A DNA stretch of 64,000 bases from Curtobacterium sp. MCPF17_002 (lineage in GTDB: Bacteria; Actinomycetota; Actinomycetes; Actinomycetales; Microbacteriaceae): assembly GCF_003234115.2 (NCBI RefSeq), contig NZ_CP126251.1, forward strand, positions 1,798,001 to 1,862,000, given 5' to 3'. The translations under genes were made by a program, and so were the position numbers. A model generated the notes under the pieces. The model saw only the letters and a program-made list of their open reading frames with translations, was not told where the DNA came from and did no database searches. Shown piece by piece: positions 20,850 through 28,855 of the stretch; position 1 is the first letter of the stretch, and each line of letters opens with the position of its first letter.

Positions 20850-21340
20850 GCGTGCAGACCAATGTCACCGACTGGTACCTCGTGGCAGACTGGGATGCAA
20901 GGCCCGAGTCTGCGGACGTGATCGCTGCGCGTCTGGTTGAGACTTCCGCCGCGATCAAAGTTGCGCTGCCTGTGTTCGATGGAATATGGACGGTCCACGA
21001 TCGGAACGTCGACAGTGCAGATGAGAGGTCGTGGTCGGGACTCGTCGCTTCGTCGCCGTACAAAGTCGAGGGCGTCGCGGAACCGGCTCGGGGATTCACG
21101 CTTTCATTGGCTTCAGCGATTCCTGGTGGGTCAATGCTGCATGCATCGGTCACGGCTGGTGCGGCGTTCCAGACCATCATCAACAAACCGAACGAGTTCG
21201 TTGTGGACTTTCGTGCTCGCCGCTTCGGTGAGGCGGTAGAAATCGATCTGCCGACCCCCGCGGACGAACGGTTCCGAGACCTTGGCTTGAGGATCAAGGA
21301 CATCTGGGATGCCTCGGATCTCCGCGTCGAGTTCGACTGA
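20843..21340 (+). CDS. Imm52-like immunity protein
   Basis: A 165-aa cytosolic alpha+beta protein. The N-terminal WYLVADWDARPESADVIAARLVE and later conserved aromatic residues fit Imm52, the immunity family usually found next to Tox-REase-5 toxins. It should neutralise the nuclease tip. ATG 20843 overlaps the toxin stop by 7 nt. A GTG at 20852 is an alternative start. The gene has the low GC of the toxin tip. The family assignment is from pattern memory plus context. Confidence 0.65.
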   Translation: MVSVQTNVTDWYLVADWDARPESADVIAARLVETSAAIKVALPVFDGIWTVHDRNVDSADERSWSGLVASSPYKVEGVAEPARGFTLSLASAIPGGSMLHASVTAGAAFQTIINKPNEFVVDFRARRFGEAVEIDLPTPADERFRDLGLRIKDIWDASDLRVEFD

Positions 21341-21373
21341 AGGAGACGGTGCCGCCCGGGTCGTTGTGAAGCG

Positions 21374-21615
21374 ATGATCGATCGCCGCACCCTGGACAGC
21401 CGAGCCGACGAGATCTCGAACTGGTTGAACACGGAGCGCAAGCCCAAACCCAGGATCTTCACGATCACCGCGACGTTCGATCGGGTGATCGGACGGCGGT
21501 TCAGTGATGGGGTCCTCACAGACGGAAGCAGATGTGGATGCAGTTGTTGTGGGACAAGAACAGTCCAGGCGGTTTCGTGGTCCGGACCGCGTACCCGACC
21601 CGGCTCGGAGGGTGA
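21374..21615 (+). pseudogene. Orphan, frameshifted RNase A-like toxin tip
   Basis: The ATG frame from 21374 reads SRADEISNWLNTERKPKP then TFDRVIGRRFSDGVL, like the middle of CdiA-CT RNase A-type domains. Near 21515-21525 the family-like reading moves to another frame, which gives KQMWMQLLWDKNSPGGF and FVVRTAYPTRLGG before a stop at 21613. That ends as such toxin tips do. No delivery domain precedes it. It is therefore a truncated, frameshifted cassette left behind the active toxin, typical of polymorphic toxin loci. No known frameshift signal was noted. Confidence 0.6.
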
Positions 21616-21616
21616 C

Positions 21617-22615
21617 ATGACTGGATTGGCCGAGATCGGGTACGAGAACTACTCCGAGCCTATTCCTCTCCTCGGGGGCTTCCTGGAGAACCTCTACCAA
21701 TACTGGTGGGATGACTACTCGTCCGTTGGCGACTACGTCGACTTCTACATCGACGGGTTCAGCCGCGAAGAGCTTGCTGGAATGTCGAAGGAGTTCGTCT
21801 CGTTGGGTGCTGATGGCGCCGAGGACCGGGAGGTAGACGCATTTCTTCGTCGGATGAACGCGAACTACCGCCTTGGTTCCGGGTCAGGTCGGGCGTTGTT
21901 GTGCGAGGTTGGCAAGCGAGTAGAGGAGCTCGCCGACGGCGCGGTTCCAAAGGTCTTCGACTGGATGGTGTCGAGCGCCCTCACCAACCTCCGCCCCGTC
22001 GGCGGCGACGATCTGCAGGCCGGCCGGCCCCGCACGGTGTACCGGGCGAACACCCAGCTCGTCGGACCCGAGGCGTACCCGCCCGGTCTCGCCGCGGTGA
22101 TCGACCTCCGCCGGGTCGACGAGACCGCCGCCGTGCCGCATCCCCTCGCCACGACCCCCGGCTACCGAGGTGTCCCGATGTTCGATCCGTCATCGGGCCT
22201 CGAGTCGGCCGCCGGGGCGATCGCCCTCGAGGACCAGTACATCGACTGGCTCGACCGGCACCGCAGCGGGATCGCCGAAGCGCTCCGCGCCGTCGCGGCC
22301 ACCGACGGCGACGTGCTGGTGTGCTGCTCGGCCGGGAAGGACCGCACGGGGATCGTCAGCGCGCTGCTCGCACGGCACTGGGGCGACAGCATCGACGCGG
22401 TCGGCGAGGACTACGCCGCGAGTGCTGTCGGTCTCGTCGACCGCTTCGCACGGGAACGCGCGGCCAGCGTCGACCCCGAGGCCACCGCGATCGCGCAACG
22501 GTGCGTGCCGGAGATCATGACGACGGTCATCGACCACGTCGAGCGCCGCTGGGGCTCGGTCGACGCGTACCTGCGCGCGATCGGCCTGCAGGACGACGAG
22601 ATCGCGCGCCTCTGA
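21617..22615 (+). CDS. CdiI-like immunity domain fused in frame to a tyrosine-phosphatase domain
   Basis: A 332-aa ORF from ATG 21617, 1 nt after the orphan toxin stop. Residues 1 to about 105 look like a CdiI-type immunity protein (LLGGFLENLYQYWWDDYSS, FLRRMNANYRLGSG). From about residue 117 the protein is a Y_phosphatase3-type enzyme: LTNLRPVGG, AVIDLRRVDE and P-loop CSAGKDRTG (catalytic Cys about 237, CX5R). GC rises sharply near 21.96 kb, at the domain border. The phosphatase alone could start at ATG 21965. Either a recombination joined the two, or the immunity gene lost its stop. No stop codon separates them. Confidence 0.65.
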   Translation: MTGLAEIGYENYSEPIPLLGGFLENLYQYWWDDYSSVGDYVDFYIDGFSREELAGMSKEFVSLGADGAEDREVDAFLRRMNANYRLGSGSGRALLCEVGKRVEELADGAVPKVFDWMVSSALTNLRPVGGDDLQAGRPRTVYRANTQLVGPEAYPPGLAAVIDLRRVDETAAVPHPLATTPGYRGVPMFDPSSGLESAAGAIALEDQYIDWLDRHRSGIAEALRAVAATDGDVLVCCSAGKDRTGIVSALLARHWGDSIDAVGEDYAASAVGLVDRFARERAASVDPEATAIAQRCVPEIMTTVIDHVERRWGSVDAYLRAIGLQDDEIARL

Positions 22616-22651
22616 TCGCGACGCTGGTCGCGTTCTGGACGTGACCACGGA

Positions 22652-22692
22652 CTGGAGGCGCGGTGCGGGTCCGACCCGCACCGCGCCTCCAG
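22652..22692. terminator. 19-bp hairpin of the CTGGAGGCGCGG family
   Basis: Left arm 22652-22670 pairs perfectly with 22674-22692 around a 3-nt loop. It lies between the convergent phosphatase fusion and aldo/keto reductase genes. Confidence 0.75.
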
Positions 22693-22734
22693 GCAGATGG
22701 TCGCGTCAGCGACCCGCTGGTTCCGTCGGGGACG

Positions 22735-23706
22735 TCACCAGGCGTAGTCCTCCGGCGAGGTCTTGTGCCCCGGGAAGATCTCGTCGAGCCGGTCCAGCGC
22801 ACGCTGGTCGAGGCGGATGTCGACGGCGCGGACCGCGGACTCCCACTGCTCCATCGTGCGCGGGCCGGTGATCGGCGCGGTGACGCCGGGCTGGTGCAGC
22901 AGCCACGCGAGGGCGAGCTCGCCGGGGGTGTGGCCGAGCTCCTTCGCGAAGGACTCGTAGGCGGTGAGCTGGTCACGGTGCGAGTCGACGTACTCGGCGC
23001 TGCGGCCCGAGAGACGACGCGAGCCGTTCTCGGTCTTCTCGATGACGCCGCCGAGGAGGCCACCCTGCAGCGGCGACCACGGGATCACGCCGAGACCGTA
23101 CTCGCGGGCGGCGGGCAGGACTTCGCGCTCGATGTCGCGGACGACGAGGTTGTAGATCGACTGCTCGCTGACGAGGCCGAGGGTGTGGCGGCGCTTGGCG
23201 GCCTCCTGGGCCTGCGCGATGTGCCAGCCGGCGAAGTTCGACGAACCGACGTAGAGCACCTTGCCCTGCTGCACGGCGACGTCGATGGCCTGCCAGATCT
23301 CGTCCCAAGGCGTCGCACGGTCGACGTGGTGGAACTGGTACAGGTCGATGTGGTCCGTCTGCAGACGCTGCAGGCTGGCGTCGAGCGCCTGGCGGATGTT
23401 GAAGGCGCTGAGCTTGCCGCCGTTCGGCCAGTCGATCATGTCGCCGTAGACCTTCGTCGCGAGGACCGTCTTCTCGCGACGCCCGCCACCCTTGGCGAAC
23501 CAGCGCCCGATGATCTCCTCGGTGGCACCCTTGCCCACCGAGCCGCCGTAGCCGTTGGCGGTGTCGAAGAAGTTCACGCCGAGCTCGTGCGCCCGGTCCA
23601 TGATCGCGTGCGAGTCGTCCTCGCTGGTCTCCGGTCCGAAGTTCATCGTGCCGAGCACTGCGCGCGAGACCGACAGCCCAGTACGACCGAGGTGTGTGTA
23701 TTCCAT
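22735..23706 (-). CDS. Aldo/keto reductase
   Basis: A 323-aa NADPH-dependent reductase of the AKR TIM-barrel family. Visible signatures: FFDTANGYG (catalytic Asp and Tyr), LATKV (Lys), DLYQFHHVD (His), VGSSNFAGW and the cofactor region ITGPRTMEQW. It resembles the YdhF/Tas-like and potassium-channel beta-subunit-like subgroups. The substrate is unknown. Transcribed alone and divergent from chaB. Confidence 0.9.
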   Translation of the reverse strand: MEYTHLGRTGLSVSRAVLGTMNFGPETSEDDSHAIMDRAHELGVNFFDTANGYGGSVGKGATEEIIGRWFAKGGGRREKTVLATKVYGDMIDWPNGGKLSAFNIRQALDASLQRLQTDHIDLYQFHHVDRATPWDEIWQAIDVAVQQGKVLYVGSSNFAGWHIAQAQEAAKRRHTLGLVSEQSIYNLVVRDIEREVLPAAREYGLGVIPWSPLQGGLLGGVIEKTENGSRRLSGRSAEYVDSHRDQLTAYESFAKELGHTPGELALAWLLHQPGVTAPITGPRTMEQWESAVRAVDIRLDQRALDRLDEIFPGHKTSPEDYAW

Positions 23707-23806
23707 GGGTCTGGTCTACGCGATCGGGGTCGTGCGTGGCAGGCACTGGGAGTACCGGTCGGGGAGAGGGGAGTAGTCAGGTTGGGTCGAACGAGAGGAA
23801 CGAGCC

Positions 23807-24199
23807 ATGCCCGCGAAGGACGAGATCCCCAGCACCCTGCAGCGGTCTCCGGCGCACGCGCAGGAGATCTTCGAGAAGGCGCTCGACTCGGCGAACGAGT
23901 CGTACGGCCCCGGTGAGCGTGCGCACCGCACGGCGTTCGCTGCCGTGAAGCACGAGTACGAGAAGGTCGGCGACCACTGGGAGGAGAAGGAGTCCTCCGG
24001 GCCGTCGGACTCCGGCGCGGCGGGGTCGCGCGGCTCCGGGAAGACCGAAGGCGGGGTCGACGCGAACGCATCGAAGGCGCACCTCATGGACGTCGCGAAG
24101 CGGCTCGACGTCAGCGGCCGGTCGAAGATGAACAAGGGCGAGTTGGTCGACGCGATCAAGAAGGCGAACGACCGGTCGACGGCGGCTGCCCGCGGGTGA
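23807..24199 (+). CDS. ChaB family protein with Rho-N-like C-terminus
   Basis: A 130-aa protein. The ChaB domain spans residues 1-60 (MPAKDEIPSTLQRSPAHAQEIFEKALDSA pattern, then HRTAFAAVKHEYEKVGDHW). A Ser/Gly-rich linker follows, then a C-terminal helical SAP/Rho-N-like motif (LMDVAKRLDVSGRSKMNKGELVDAI). ChaB is annotated as a regulator of cation transport in E. coli. In actinobacteria its role is undefined. The Rho-N-like end suggests nucleic-acid binding. AGAGGA precedes the ATG. Confidence 0.85.
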   Translation: MPAKDEIPSTLQRSPAHAQEIFEKALDSANESYGPGERAHRTAFAAVKHEYEKVGDHWEEKESSGPSDSGAAGSRGSGKTEGGVDANASKAHLMDVAKRLDVSGRSKMNKGELVDAIKKANDRSTAAARG

Positions 24200-24242
24200 T
24201 GTATTCCGCGCCGCGCATGACAGCGTTGCGAGGCGGAGTAGC

Positions 24243-25220
24243 GTGCCGAGGATGAACACCGCAGCACTCCGAGGCAGCCGGATCCTCGGGTTCGGGCACC
24301 ACCAGCCCGCCAAGGTCCTCACCAACGACGAACTCTCGACCATGGTCGACACGACCGACGAGTGGATCCGCACCCGAACCGGGATCGAGACCCGCCACAT
24401 CGCCGGACCCGACGACACGGTCACGTCGATGGCGATCGAAGCGGCACGGAACGCCCTCGCCGACGCCGGTGTGGCGCCGTCCGAGGTCGGTCTCGTCATC
24501 GTGGCGTCGACCACGCACCGGGACCGTGCGCCGTACACCGCCGGGAGGGTCGCCGCCGCCCTCGGCTTCTCACCGTCCGCCGCTCCCATCGACATCAACA
24601 CCGCGTGCAGCGGGTTCGAGTACGGCGTCGCCCTGGCCGACCAGGCGATCCGGGTCGGGTCGACCGACGTCGCGCTCGTGATCGGTTCCGAGATCCTCTC
24701 CGGCATCGTCGACTGGTCGGACCGGTCGACGTGTGTGCTCGTCGGTGACGGTGCGGGCGCCGCCGTCCTCGGTGTCTCCGACACCGCGATGATCGGGCCG
24801 GTCTCGTGGGGGAGCGTGCCGCACCTGGAAGAAGCCGTCCTCGTCTCCGGGGACCCCGAGCGCTTCAGCCAGGAGGGTCGCTCCATCTACCGCTGGGCCA
24901 TCACCGAAGCCGCCGACCATGCCCGGGCAGCCGTCGCCGCCGCGGGCCTGACCCTCGACGACATCCAGGTGTTCGCGTTCCACCAGGCGAACCTGCGGAT
25001 CATCGAGCCGCTCGTCACCGCGCTCGGAGGCGAGTCGAAGTACGTCGTGCGCGACGTCGTCGAGTCCGGGAACACCTCGGCGGCGAGCGTGCCGCTCGGG
25101 TTGTCGAAGGCCTGGGCGCGCGGCGACCTGCCCGAAGGAGTCCCGGCGCTGCTGTTCGGCTTCGGCGGAGGGTTCGCCCATGCCGGGCAGGTGGTGACGA
25201 CGCCGGTGCGGGCTCGCTGA
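24243..25220 (+). CDS. 3-oxoacyl-ACP synthase III-like ketosynthase
   Basis: A 325-aa FabH-type thiolase-fold condensing enzyme. The Cys-His-Asn triad is complete: C about 121 in NTACSGF, H about 246 in FAFHQAN, N about 277 in ESGNTSAAS. GDGAGAAVL and the C-terminal FGFGGGFAHAG are typical. It stands alone, away from a fab cluster, so a specialised role (starter unit, hydrocarbon or pigment precursor) is as likely as housekeeping FabH. GTG 24243 is used, with an alternative ATG at 24252. Confidence 0.88.
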   Translation: MPRMNTAALRGSRILGFGHHQPAKVLTNDELSTMVDTTDEWIRTRTGIETRHIAGPDDTVTSMAIEAARNALADAGVAPSEVGLVIVASTTHRDRAPYTAGRVAAALGFSPSAAPIDINTACSGFEYGVALADQAIRVGSTDVALVIGSEILSGIVDWSDRSTCVLVGDGAGAAVLGVSDTAMIGPVSWGSVPHLEEAVLVSGDPERFSQEGRSIYRWAITEAADHARAAVAAAGLTLDDIQVFAFHQANLRIIEPLVTALGGESKYVVRDVVESGNTSAASVPLGLSKAWARGDLPEGVPALLFGFGGGFAHAGQVVTTPVRAR

Positions 25221-25235
25221 CGCGATCGGCTGTCT

Positions 25236-25275
25236 GACTGGAGGCGCGGGGCGGGCTGGCACCGCGCCTCCAGTC
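25236..25275. terminator. 17-bp hairpin of the CTGGAGGCGCGG family
   Basis: GACTGGAGGCGCGGGGC (25236-25252) pairs with 25259-25275 with one mismatch. It lies between two convergent genes. Confidence 0.7.
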
Positions 25276-25277
25276 CG

Positions 25278-26252
25278 TCAGTGGTCGGTCTGGTCCGTCG
25301 TGCCGGGCCGGTCGGTCTGGTCGGTCTTGTCGGTCTGATCCGTCTGATCCGTCTGGTCCGTCTGGGTCCAGAGGTCTTCGCGACCGCTCTTCCGCCAGGG
25401 GAGCGCGCGACGCTCCCCAGACTGCTTGGGTTCCTTGGGCTGCTTGGACGGCTTGAGTTCCTTCGGCTGCTTCGGCTGCTTCGGCTCGAGGACGATCGGG
25501 AACTGGACCGGGGGCAGCCCGAACCCGGTCCGCGAGGCCTGGATCACCTTCCGACCGAGCGCGTGGTTGCCGAGGCCACCGACCGCCGCACCGATGCCGA
25601 ACGGGAGGGCACGCCCCACGATCGTCGTGCCCTGCCGGGCGGCGAAGCGCTTGATGAACTGGTCGCGGACCTGGCCGCCGATGCCGGTGACCACCTGCTT
25701 CGGCAGCGAGGACGTCACCATCTCGCCCCAGAAGGCCGTCCGTACCTGACCGCCGGCGACCTGACCGGCGAGCTGGTTGATGAGCTGCGTTCCCGGCGTC
25801 CCGAGGATCATCGCCATGACGAGCATGCGGGCGCGCTCCGGGTCCTCCAGCGCGATGCCGTGCACCTCGGTCACCGACTGCGCGAAGAGCGCGGTCGTCT
25901 CGAGGAACCCGACGGTCTCCGCGCCGCTGAGTCCGAGCGCCGCTGCCATCCCGACACCGGGGATCACGGCACTCGCCCCGACCGCGGCACCACCCGTCGT
26001 CACGGCGGTGAGGTACTGCCGCTCGAGGATCTGGATGATCTCCGCCGGGGACGAATCGGGGTGCCGTCGCCGGAGACTGCGGACGTGCGCGACCACGACC
26101 GGGCGCTGCACGCTGAGCACGCGGTCGAGCATCTTCACCCAGCCGGCGGACCGCTCGGGGACGGGGACTCGTGCGTCGGAGTCGTCGGATCGGGACGTGA
26201 CAGGTGAGACCGGCAAGGGCACGATCGCCTGGTCCTTCTGCTCTCGGGCCAT
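25278..26252 (-). CDS. EcsC-like protein with repetitive charged C-terminal tail
   Basis: A 324-aa protein. The central region (about 65-245) is rich in Gly, Ala and hydrophobic residues (ASAVIPGVGMAAALGLSGAETV; GIGAAVGGLGNHALGRKVI), which fits EcsC-like proteins of unknown function. The tail is unusual: a Lys/Pro/Gln repeat (KQPKQPKELKPSKQ) followed by Asp-Gln-Thr repeats encoded by a degenerate tandem array at 25281-25370. The tail probably is disordered. The EcsC call is tentative. The gene faces the FabH-like gene across a hairpin only 3 bp from its stop. Confidence 0.6.
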   Translation of the reverse strand: MAREQKDQAIVPLPVSPVTSRSDDSDARVPVPERSAGWVKMLDRVLSVQRPVVVAHVRSLRRRHPDSSPAEIIQILERQYLTAVTTGGAAVGASAVIPGVGMAAALGLSGAETVGFLETTALFAQSVTEVHGIALEDPERARMLVMAMILGTPGTQLINQLAGQVAGGQVRTAFWGEMVTSSLPKQVVTGIGGQVRDQFIKRFAARQGTTIVGRALPFGIGAAVGGLGNHALGRKVIQASRTGFGLPPVQFPIVLEPKQPKQPKELKPSKQPKEPKQSGERRALPWRKSGREDLWTQTDQTDQTDQTDKTDQTDRPGTTDQTDH

Positions 26253-26321
26253 GCGGTCGACGGTACGCCGCCAGCATGGGAGTGCCGTCGGGTCGCGTCC
26301 CCCAGCGATCTTCCGCGTCGC

Positions 26322-27245
26322 TCACCGGCACGGCACACCCGCGCGCACGAGCGCTGCCCGGACACGATCCGGGTCCATCAGGTCGGCCCAGCTCAGGCGG
26401 ACGACGAAGCGGACATCGGGGAACGAGCGGATGAAGTCCTCTCGTCGCTTCTCCTGCCAGTGCGCATCCGCGGTGGAGCGGCCGTCGAGCATCGTGGCCT
26501 CGCTGTACTTCGCGCGGCCGTCGACCTCGACCACGACGCCGTGCTCCGGGAACCAGAAGTCCACGGTGGCAGTGCGTTCCCCGGGCCGGGCGAAGACGTG
26601 CTGCTGTTCGGGTTCCGGCGCCCCGATCTGCCGGAAGCGCACCCGGCACACCGACTCCGCCGGCGACCCGGACGACGCCGACCCCATCCCGATCGCCAGC
26701 GCGGCCTTCGCCCGTCCCTTGTCGAGACGCCCGGTCTCGAGTTCGAGCTCTCGCACCGTGGCCGACCCCGCTCGGAGGACGTCGTCGACCACGGGCAGCG
26801 CACCGAGCAGCGGCCGACTCGCTGCGACGTCGACGACGGTCCGGCCAGGGGTCGTGGTTGCGGTCCCTCGATGGCGGAGTACGGCGGTCGGTGGTCGATT
26901 TCCGACTCCGTGACGGACGAACCACGCGGTGACCCTCGTGTGCGTGGTCGTCGGATCGGCGACGTGCACCTTCGACGGCCAGGTCCCGACGAAGGGCAGC
27001 CCGAGCACCGCACACGCGGACTCGTGACAGAGGACGTCTTGAGGGCGCATCCGGGTTGCCGACGCTCGGACGAGAACGGCATGGCGCTCGTTCGGGTGGA
27101 GACCGTCCAACGACCCGGGTTCGACGAGTACGCCGGGCCGGATCCGTTCGAGCTGACCACGACGGGCCGCGCGCTCGAGTGCTCGCCGCTCGGCACCGGG
27201 GAGTCCCGTTGTTCGGATGAGACGGATGTCTTCTGCTCTGGTCAC
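26322..27245 (-). CDS. AbiEi-type N-terminal plus DUF559 nuclease-like protein
   Basis: A 307-aa protein. The N-terminal part resembles the winged-helix region of AbiEi-type antitoxins (ARRGQLERIRPGVLVEP; VLCHESACAVLGLPF). The C-terminal part resembles the DUF559/Vsr-like endonuclease fold (ESVCRVRFRQIGAPEPEQQ; VDFWFPEHGVVVEVDGRAKY; KRREDFIRSF). Actinobacteria carry many solitary copies of this architecture. No AbiEii toxin lies next to it, so it is not an obvious toxin-antitoxin pair. Confidence 0.7.
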   Translation of the reverse strand: MTRAEDIRLIRTTGLPGAERRALERAARRGQLERIRPGVLVEPGSLDGLHPNERHAVLVRASATRMRPQDVLCHESACAVLGLPFVGTWPSKVHVADPTTTHTRVTAWFVRHGVGNRPPTAVLRHRGTATTTPGRTVVDVAASRPLLGALPVVDDVLRAGSATVRELELETGRLDKGRAKAALAIGMGSASSGSPAESVCRVRFRQIGAPEPEQQHVFARPGERTATVDFWFPEHGVVVEVDGRAKYSEATMLDGRSTADAHWQEKRREDFIRSFPDVRFVVRLSWADLMDPDRVRAALVRAGVPCR

Positions 27246-27334
27246 GGCCTCAGCGTCGTGGAGCGGACTCGTTGGCGACGCTCCGACAGCTGATCAGTGC
27301 ACAACTCGCGTCGGCGTCTGTCCTGTGGAGGAAG

Positions 27335-27494
27335 CGTGTCGCTCGATGCACGTGCCACTTGCGACAAAGCACCCGTCGAACGTCAGGTGGGATGTCGATC
27401 GATGTCCGTGGAACTTCTGCGTGTGCATGGTTCGACGTTCCACCCGTCGAACGACGCGTGGGACGTCGAAGTATGCGTGTGCAAGTTTCGACGG
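27335..27494. repeat. REP-like two-hairpin element, copy A (in a 361-bp gap)
   Basis: The 27246-27606 gap contains no convincing gene. Its main feature is an imperfect palindrome at 27419-27482: 25-nt arms whose differences are almost all G-U compatible, loop around CCGTCGAACGACGC. A more degenerate unit lies at 27340-27418. The same motifs (GCGACAnAGCACC; TTCGACGTTCCAC; GTGGGAnGTCG) recur at 35.27-35.41 kb. The rest, 27500-27600, is GC-rich low-complexity sequence. Confidence 0.7.
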
Positions 27495-27593
27495 GCGGCA
27501 CGGGCGGGGACGGGCGGCAGGGACGGGGACCGCCGGCGCGACCGGCGACATCGCCCCGCCGCGCACGCCGCGTCGACCGCGTCGACCGCGGCC

Positions 27594-27618
27594 GCCCGGC
27601 GCGCGCTCAGCGCCGGGC
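27594..27618 (-). terminator. Hairpin overlapping the fliW stop codon
   Basis: A 9-bp perfect stem (27594-27602 with 27610-27618), 7-nt loop containing the fliW stop. It marks the end of the leftward flgN-flgK-flgL-fliW operon. Confidence 0.5.
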
Positions 27619-27975
27619 GAGCTCCGCGCGCAGCGGCAGGTCCTGGTCCTCCAGGATGAGCTGGGCACCGACGGCGGTCCGGGCGTTCACGACGATCGGC
27701 GCGAGCAGGTTCACCGTCGTGCCGGACGCCCCGGGGTTGGCGACGACGAGGAGCATCGCGTCCGCGGGGTCGGTCAGCGCCAGTCCGGCGGCCTGCTCGT
27801 CGGTCAGCTCGGGCGCGTACGAGGGCAGGTGCACCGACGCGTCGAGCACGTACAGCCGTGCGTCGTCGCCGACCAGCGTGAACAGGCCGTCGGCACCGTC
27901 GACCGGGGTCAGTGTGAAGACGGGGGCGGGGGAGAGGCCGAAGGGCGGGACGGCGAAGGTCAGGTCGATGCTCAT
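27607..27975 (-). CDS. fliW: Flagellar assembly factor FliW
   Basis: A 122-aa FliW. The central block (LTDPADAMLLVVANPGASGTTVNLLAPIVVNARTAVGAQLIL) is typical. FliW binds flagellin and, in bacteria with CsrA, releases CsrA repression of flagellin translation. No csrA is present here. It overlaps flgL by 4 nt, the usual order in Gram-positive flagellar loci. Confidence 0.92.
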   Translation of the reverse strand: MSIDLTFAVPPFGLSPAPVFTLTPVDGADGLFTLVGDDARLYVLDASVHLPSYAPELTDEQAAGLALTDPADAMLLVVANPGASGTTVNLLAPIVVNARTAVGAQLILEDQDLPLRAELARR

Positions 27976-28853
27976 CGGAGGTAGTCCATCAGGGTCGGCT
28001 GCAGGACCTTCGCGGTGACGGCGAGGGCTGCCTGGTAGTTGGTCTGCTGCACCTGCAGGTCGAGGACGGCCTTCGCGAGGTCCTTGTCCTCGATGCCGGC
28101 GCGTCGGTTCTCGAGCGAGACGGTGGCGGTCTTCAGCGAGTCCTGGGCGGCCAGGGCGGTCGCGTGGCGGACGCCGACGTCGGCCTGGGCGCCGCGGACG
28201 GTGTCGATCGCGGCGTCGACGTCGGTGATCTTGGCGTTCACGTTCACCCCGTTCTGCAGGTCGCTGACGATGGAGTCGATCATCGAGAAGACCGACGAGC
28301 CGCCCGAGCCGAAGACGTCGGCGCCGGAGGTGTCCACCCGGACGGTGGTGCCGTCGCCGATGCGGCGGGTGACGTCCGTGCCCGACGGTGCCCAGCCGGT
28401 CGCCGGGTCGTAGGGGGTGGCCGAGGTCGAGGAACCGGCGAACACCGAGCGGGTGCCGTAGGTGCTGTTCGCGCGAGACTCGAGGTCGGTCTTCAGCGCC
28501 TGGAACTGCGTGATGAACGCGTCACGGTCGGTGTCGCTCATCGTGCCGGTGTTCGCGGCCTGGACGGCGAGGTCGCGCACGCTGCCGAGCACCGAGTACA
28601 CGCTCGACAGGGCGCTGTCGGTCGTGGCGAGCCAGCCGACGGCGTCGTTCGCGTTCCGCGTGTACTGCGCGGCGGCCGCCTGCTCCTTGCGGACCTGCAT
28701 CGACGACACCGTGCCGACGGGGTCGTCGGAGGGGCGCTGGATGTTCTTGAGCGTGGTGGCCTGCTCGGTGAGCTGGGCGAGCTTCGCGGCGCCGGCCTGC
28801 AGCCGCGCCGTGGCGGCTGTCATCGACATCTGGGTGGTCACACGGGTGATCAC
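27972..28853 (-). CDS. flgL: Flagellar hook-associated protein 3
   Basis: A 293-aa flagellin-like junction protein. The N-terminal helix (MITRVTTQMSMTAATARLQ) and C-terminal helix (DLAKAVLDLQVQQTNYQAALAVTAKVLQPTLMDYLR region) form the coiled coil shared by flagellins. FlgL sits between FlgK and the filament. GTG start at 28853, 2 nt after the flgK stop. Confidence 0.93.
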   Translation of the reverse strand: MITRVTTQMSMTAATARLQAGAAKLAQLTEQATTLKNIQRPSDDPVGTVSSMQVRKEQAAAAQYTRNANDAVGWLATTDSALSSVYSVLGSVRDLAVQAANTGTMSDTDRDAFITQFQALKTDLESRANSTYGTRSVFAGSSTSATPYDPATGWAPSGTDVTRRIGDGTTVRVDTSGADVFGSGGSSVFSMIDSIVSDLQNGVNVNAKITDVDAAIDTVRGAQADVGVRHATALAAQDSLKTATVSLENRRAGIEDKDLAKAVLDLQVQQTNYQAALAVTAKVLQPTLMDYLR

Positions 28854-28855
28854 GG

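Noticed and set aside
16901-22615. Complete type VII secretion locus
   Set aside because: No EccC ATPase, EccB, EccD, EccE or mycosin gene is present. Only substrate, partner, accessory and immunity genes were found.
26322-27245. AbiE toxin-antitoxin system
   Set aside because: Only the AbiEi-like/DUF559 protein is present. There is no AbiEii nucleotidyltransferase beside it.
27250-27501. Minus-strand reading frames in the two REP-like loci that give similar Arg/His-rich peptides
   Set aside because: Similarity follows from the shared DNA palindromes. There is no ribosome site, and the base changes keep stem pairing rather than protein sequence.
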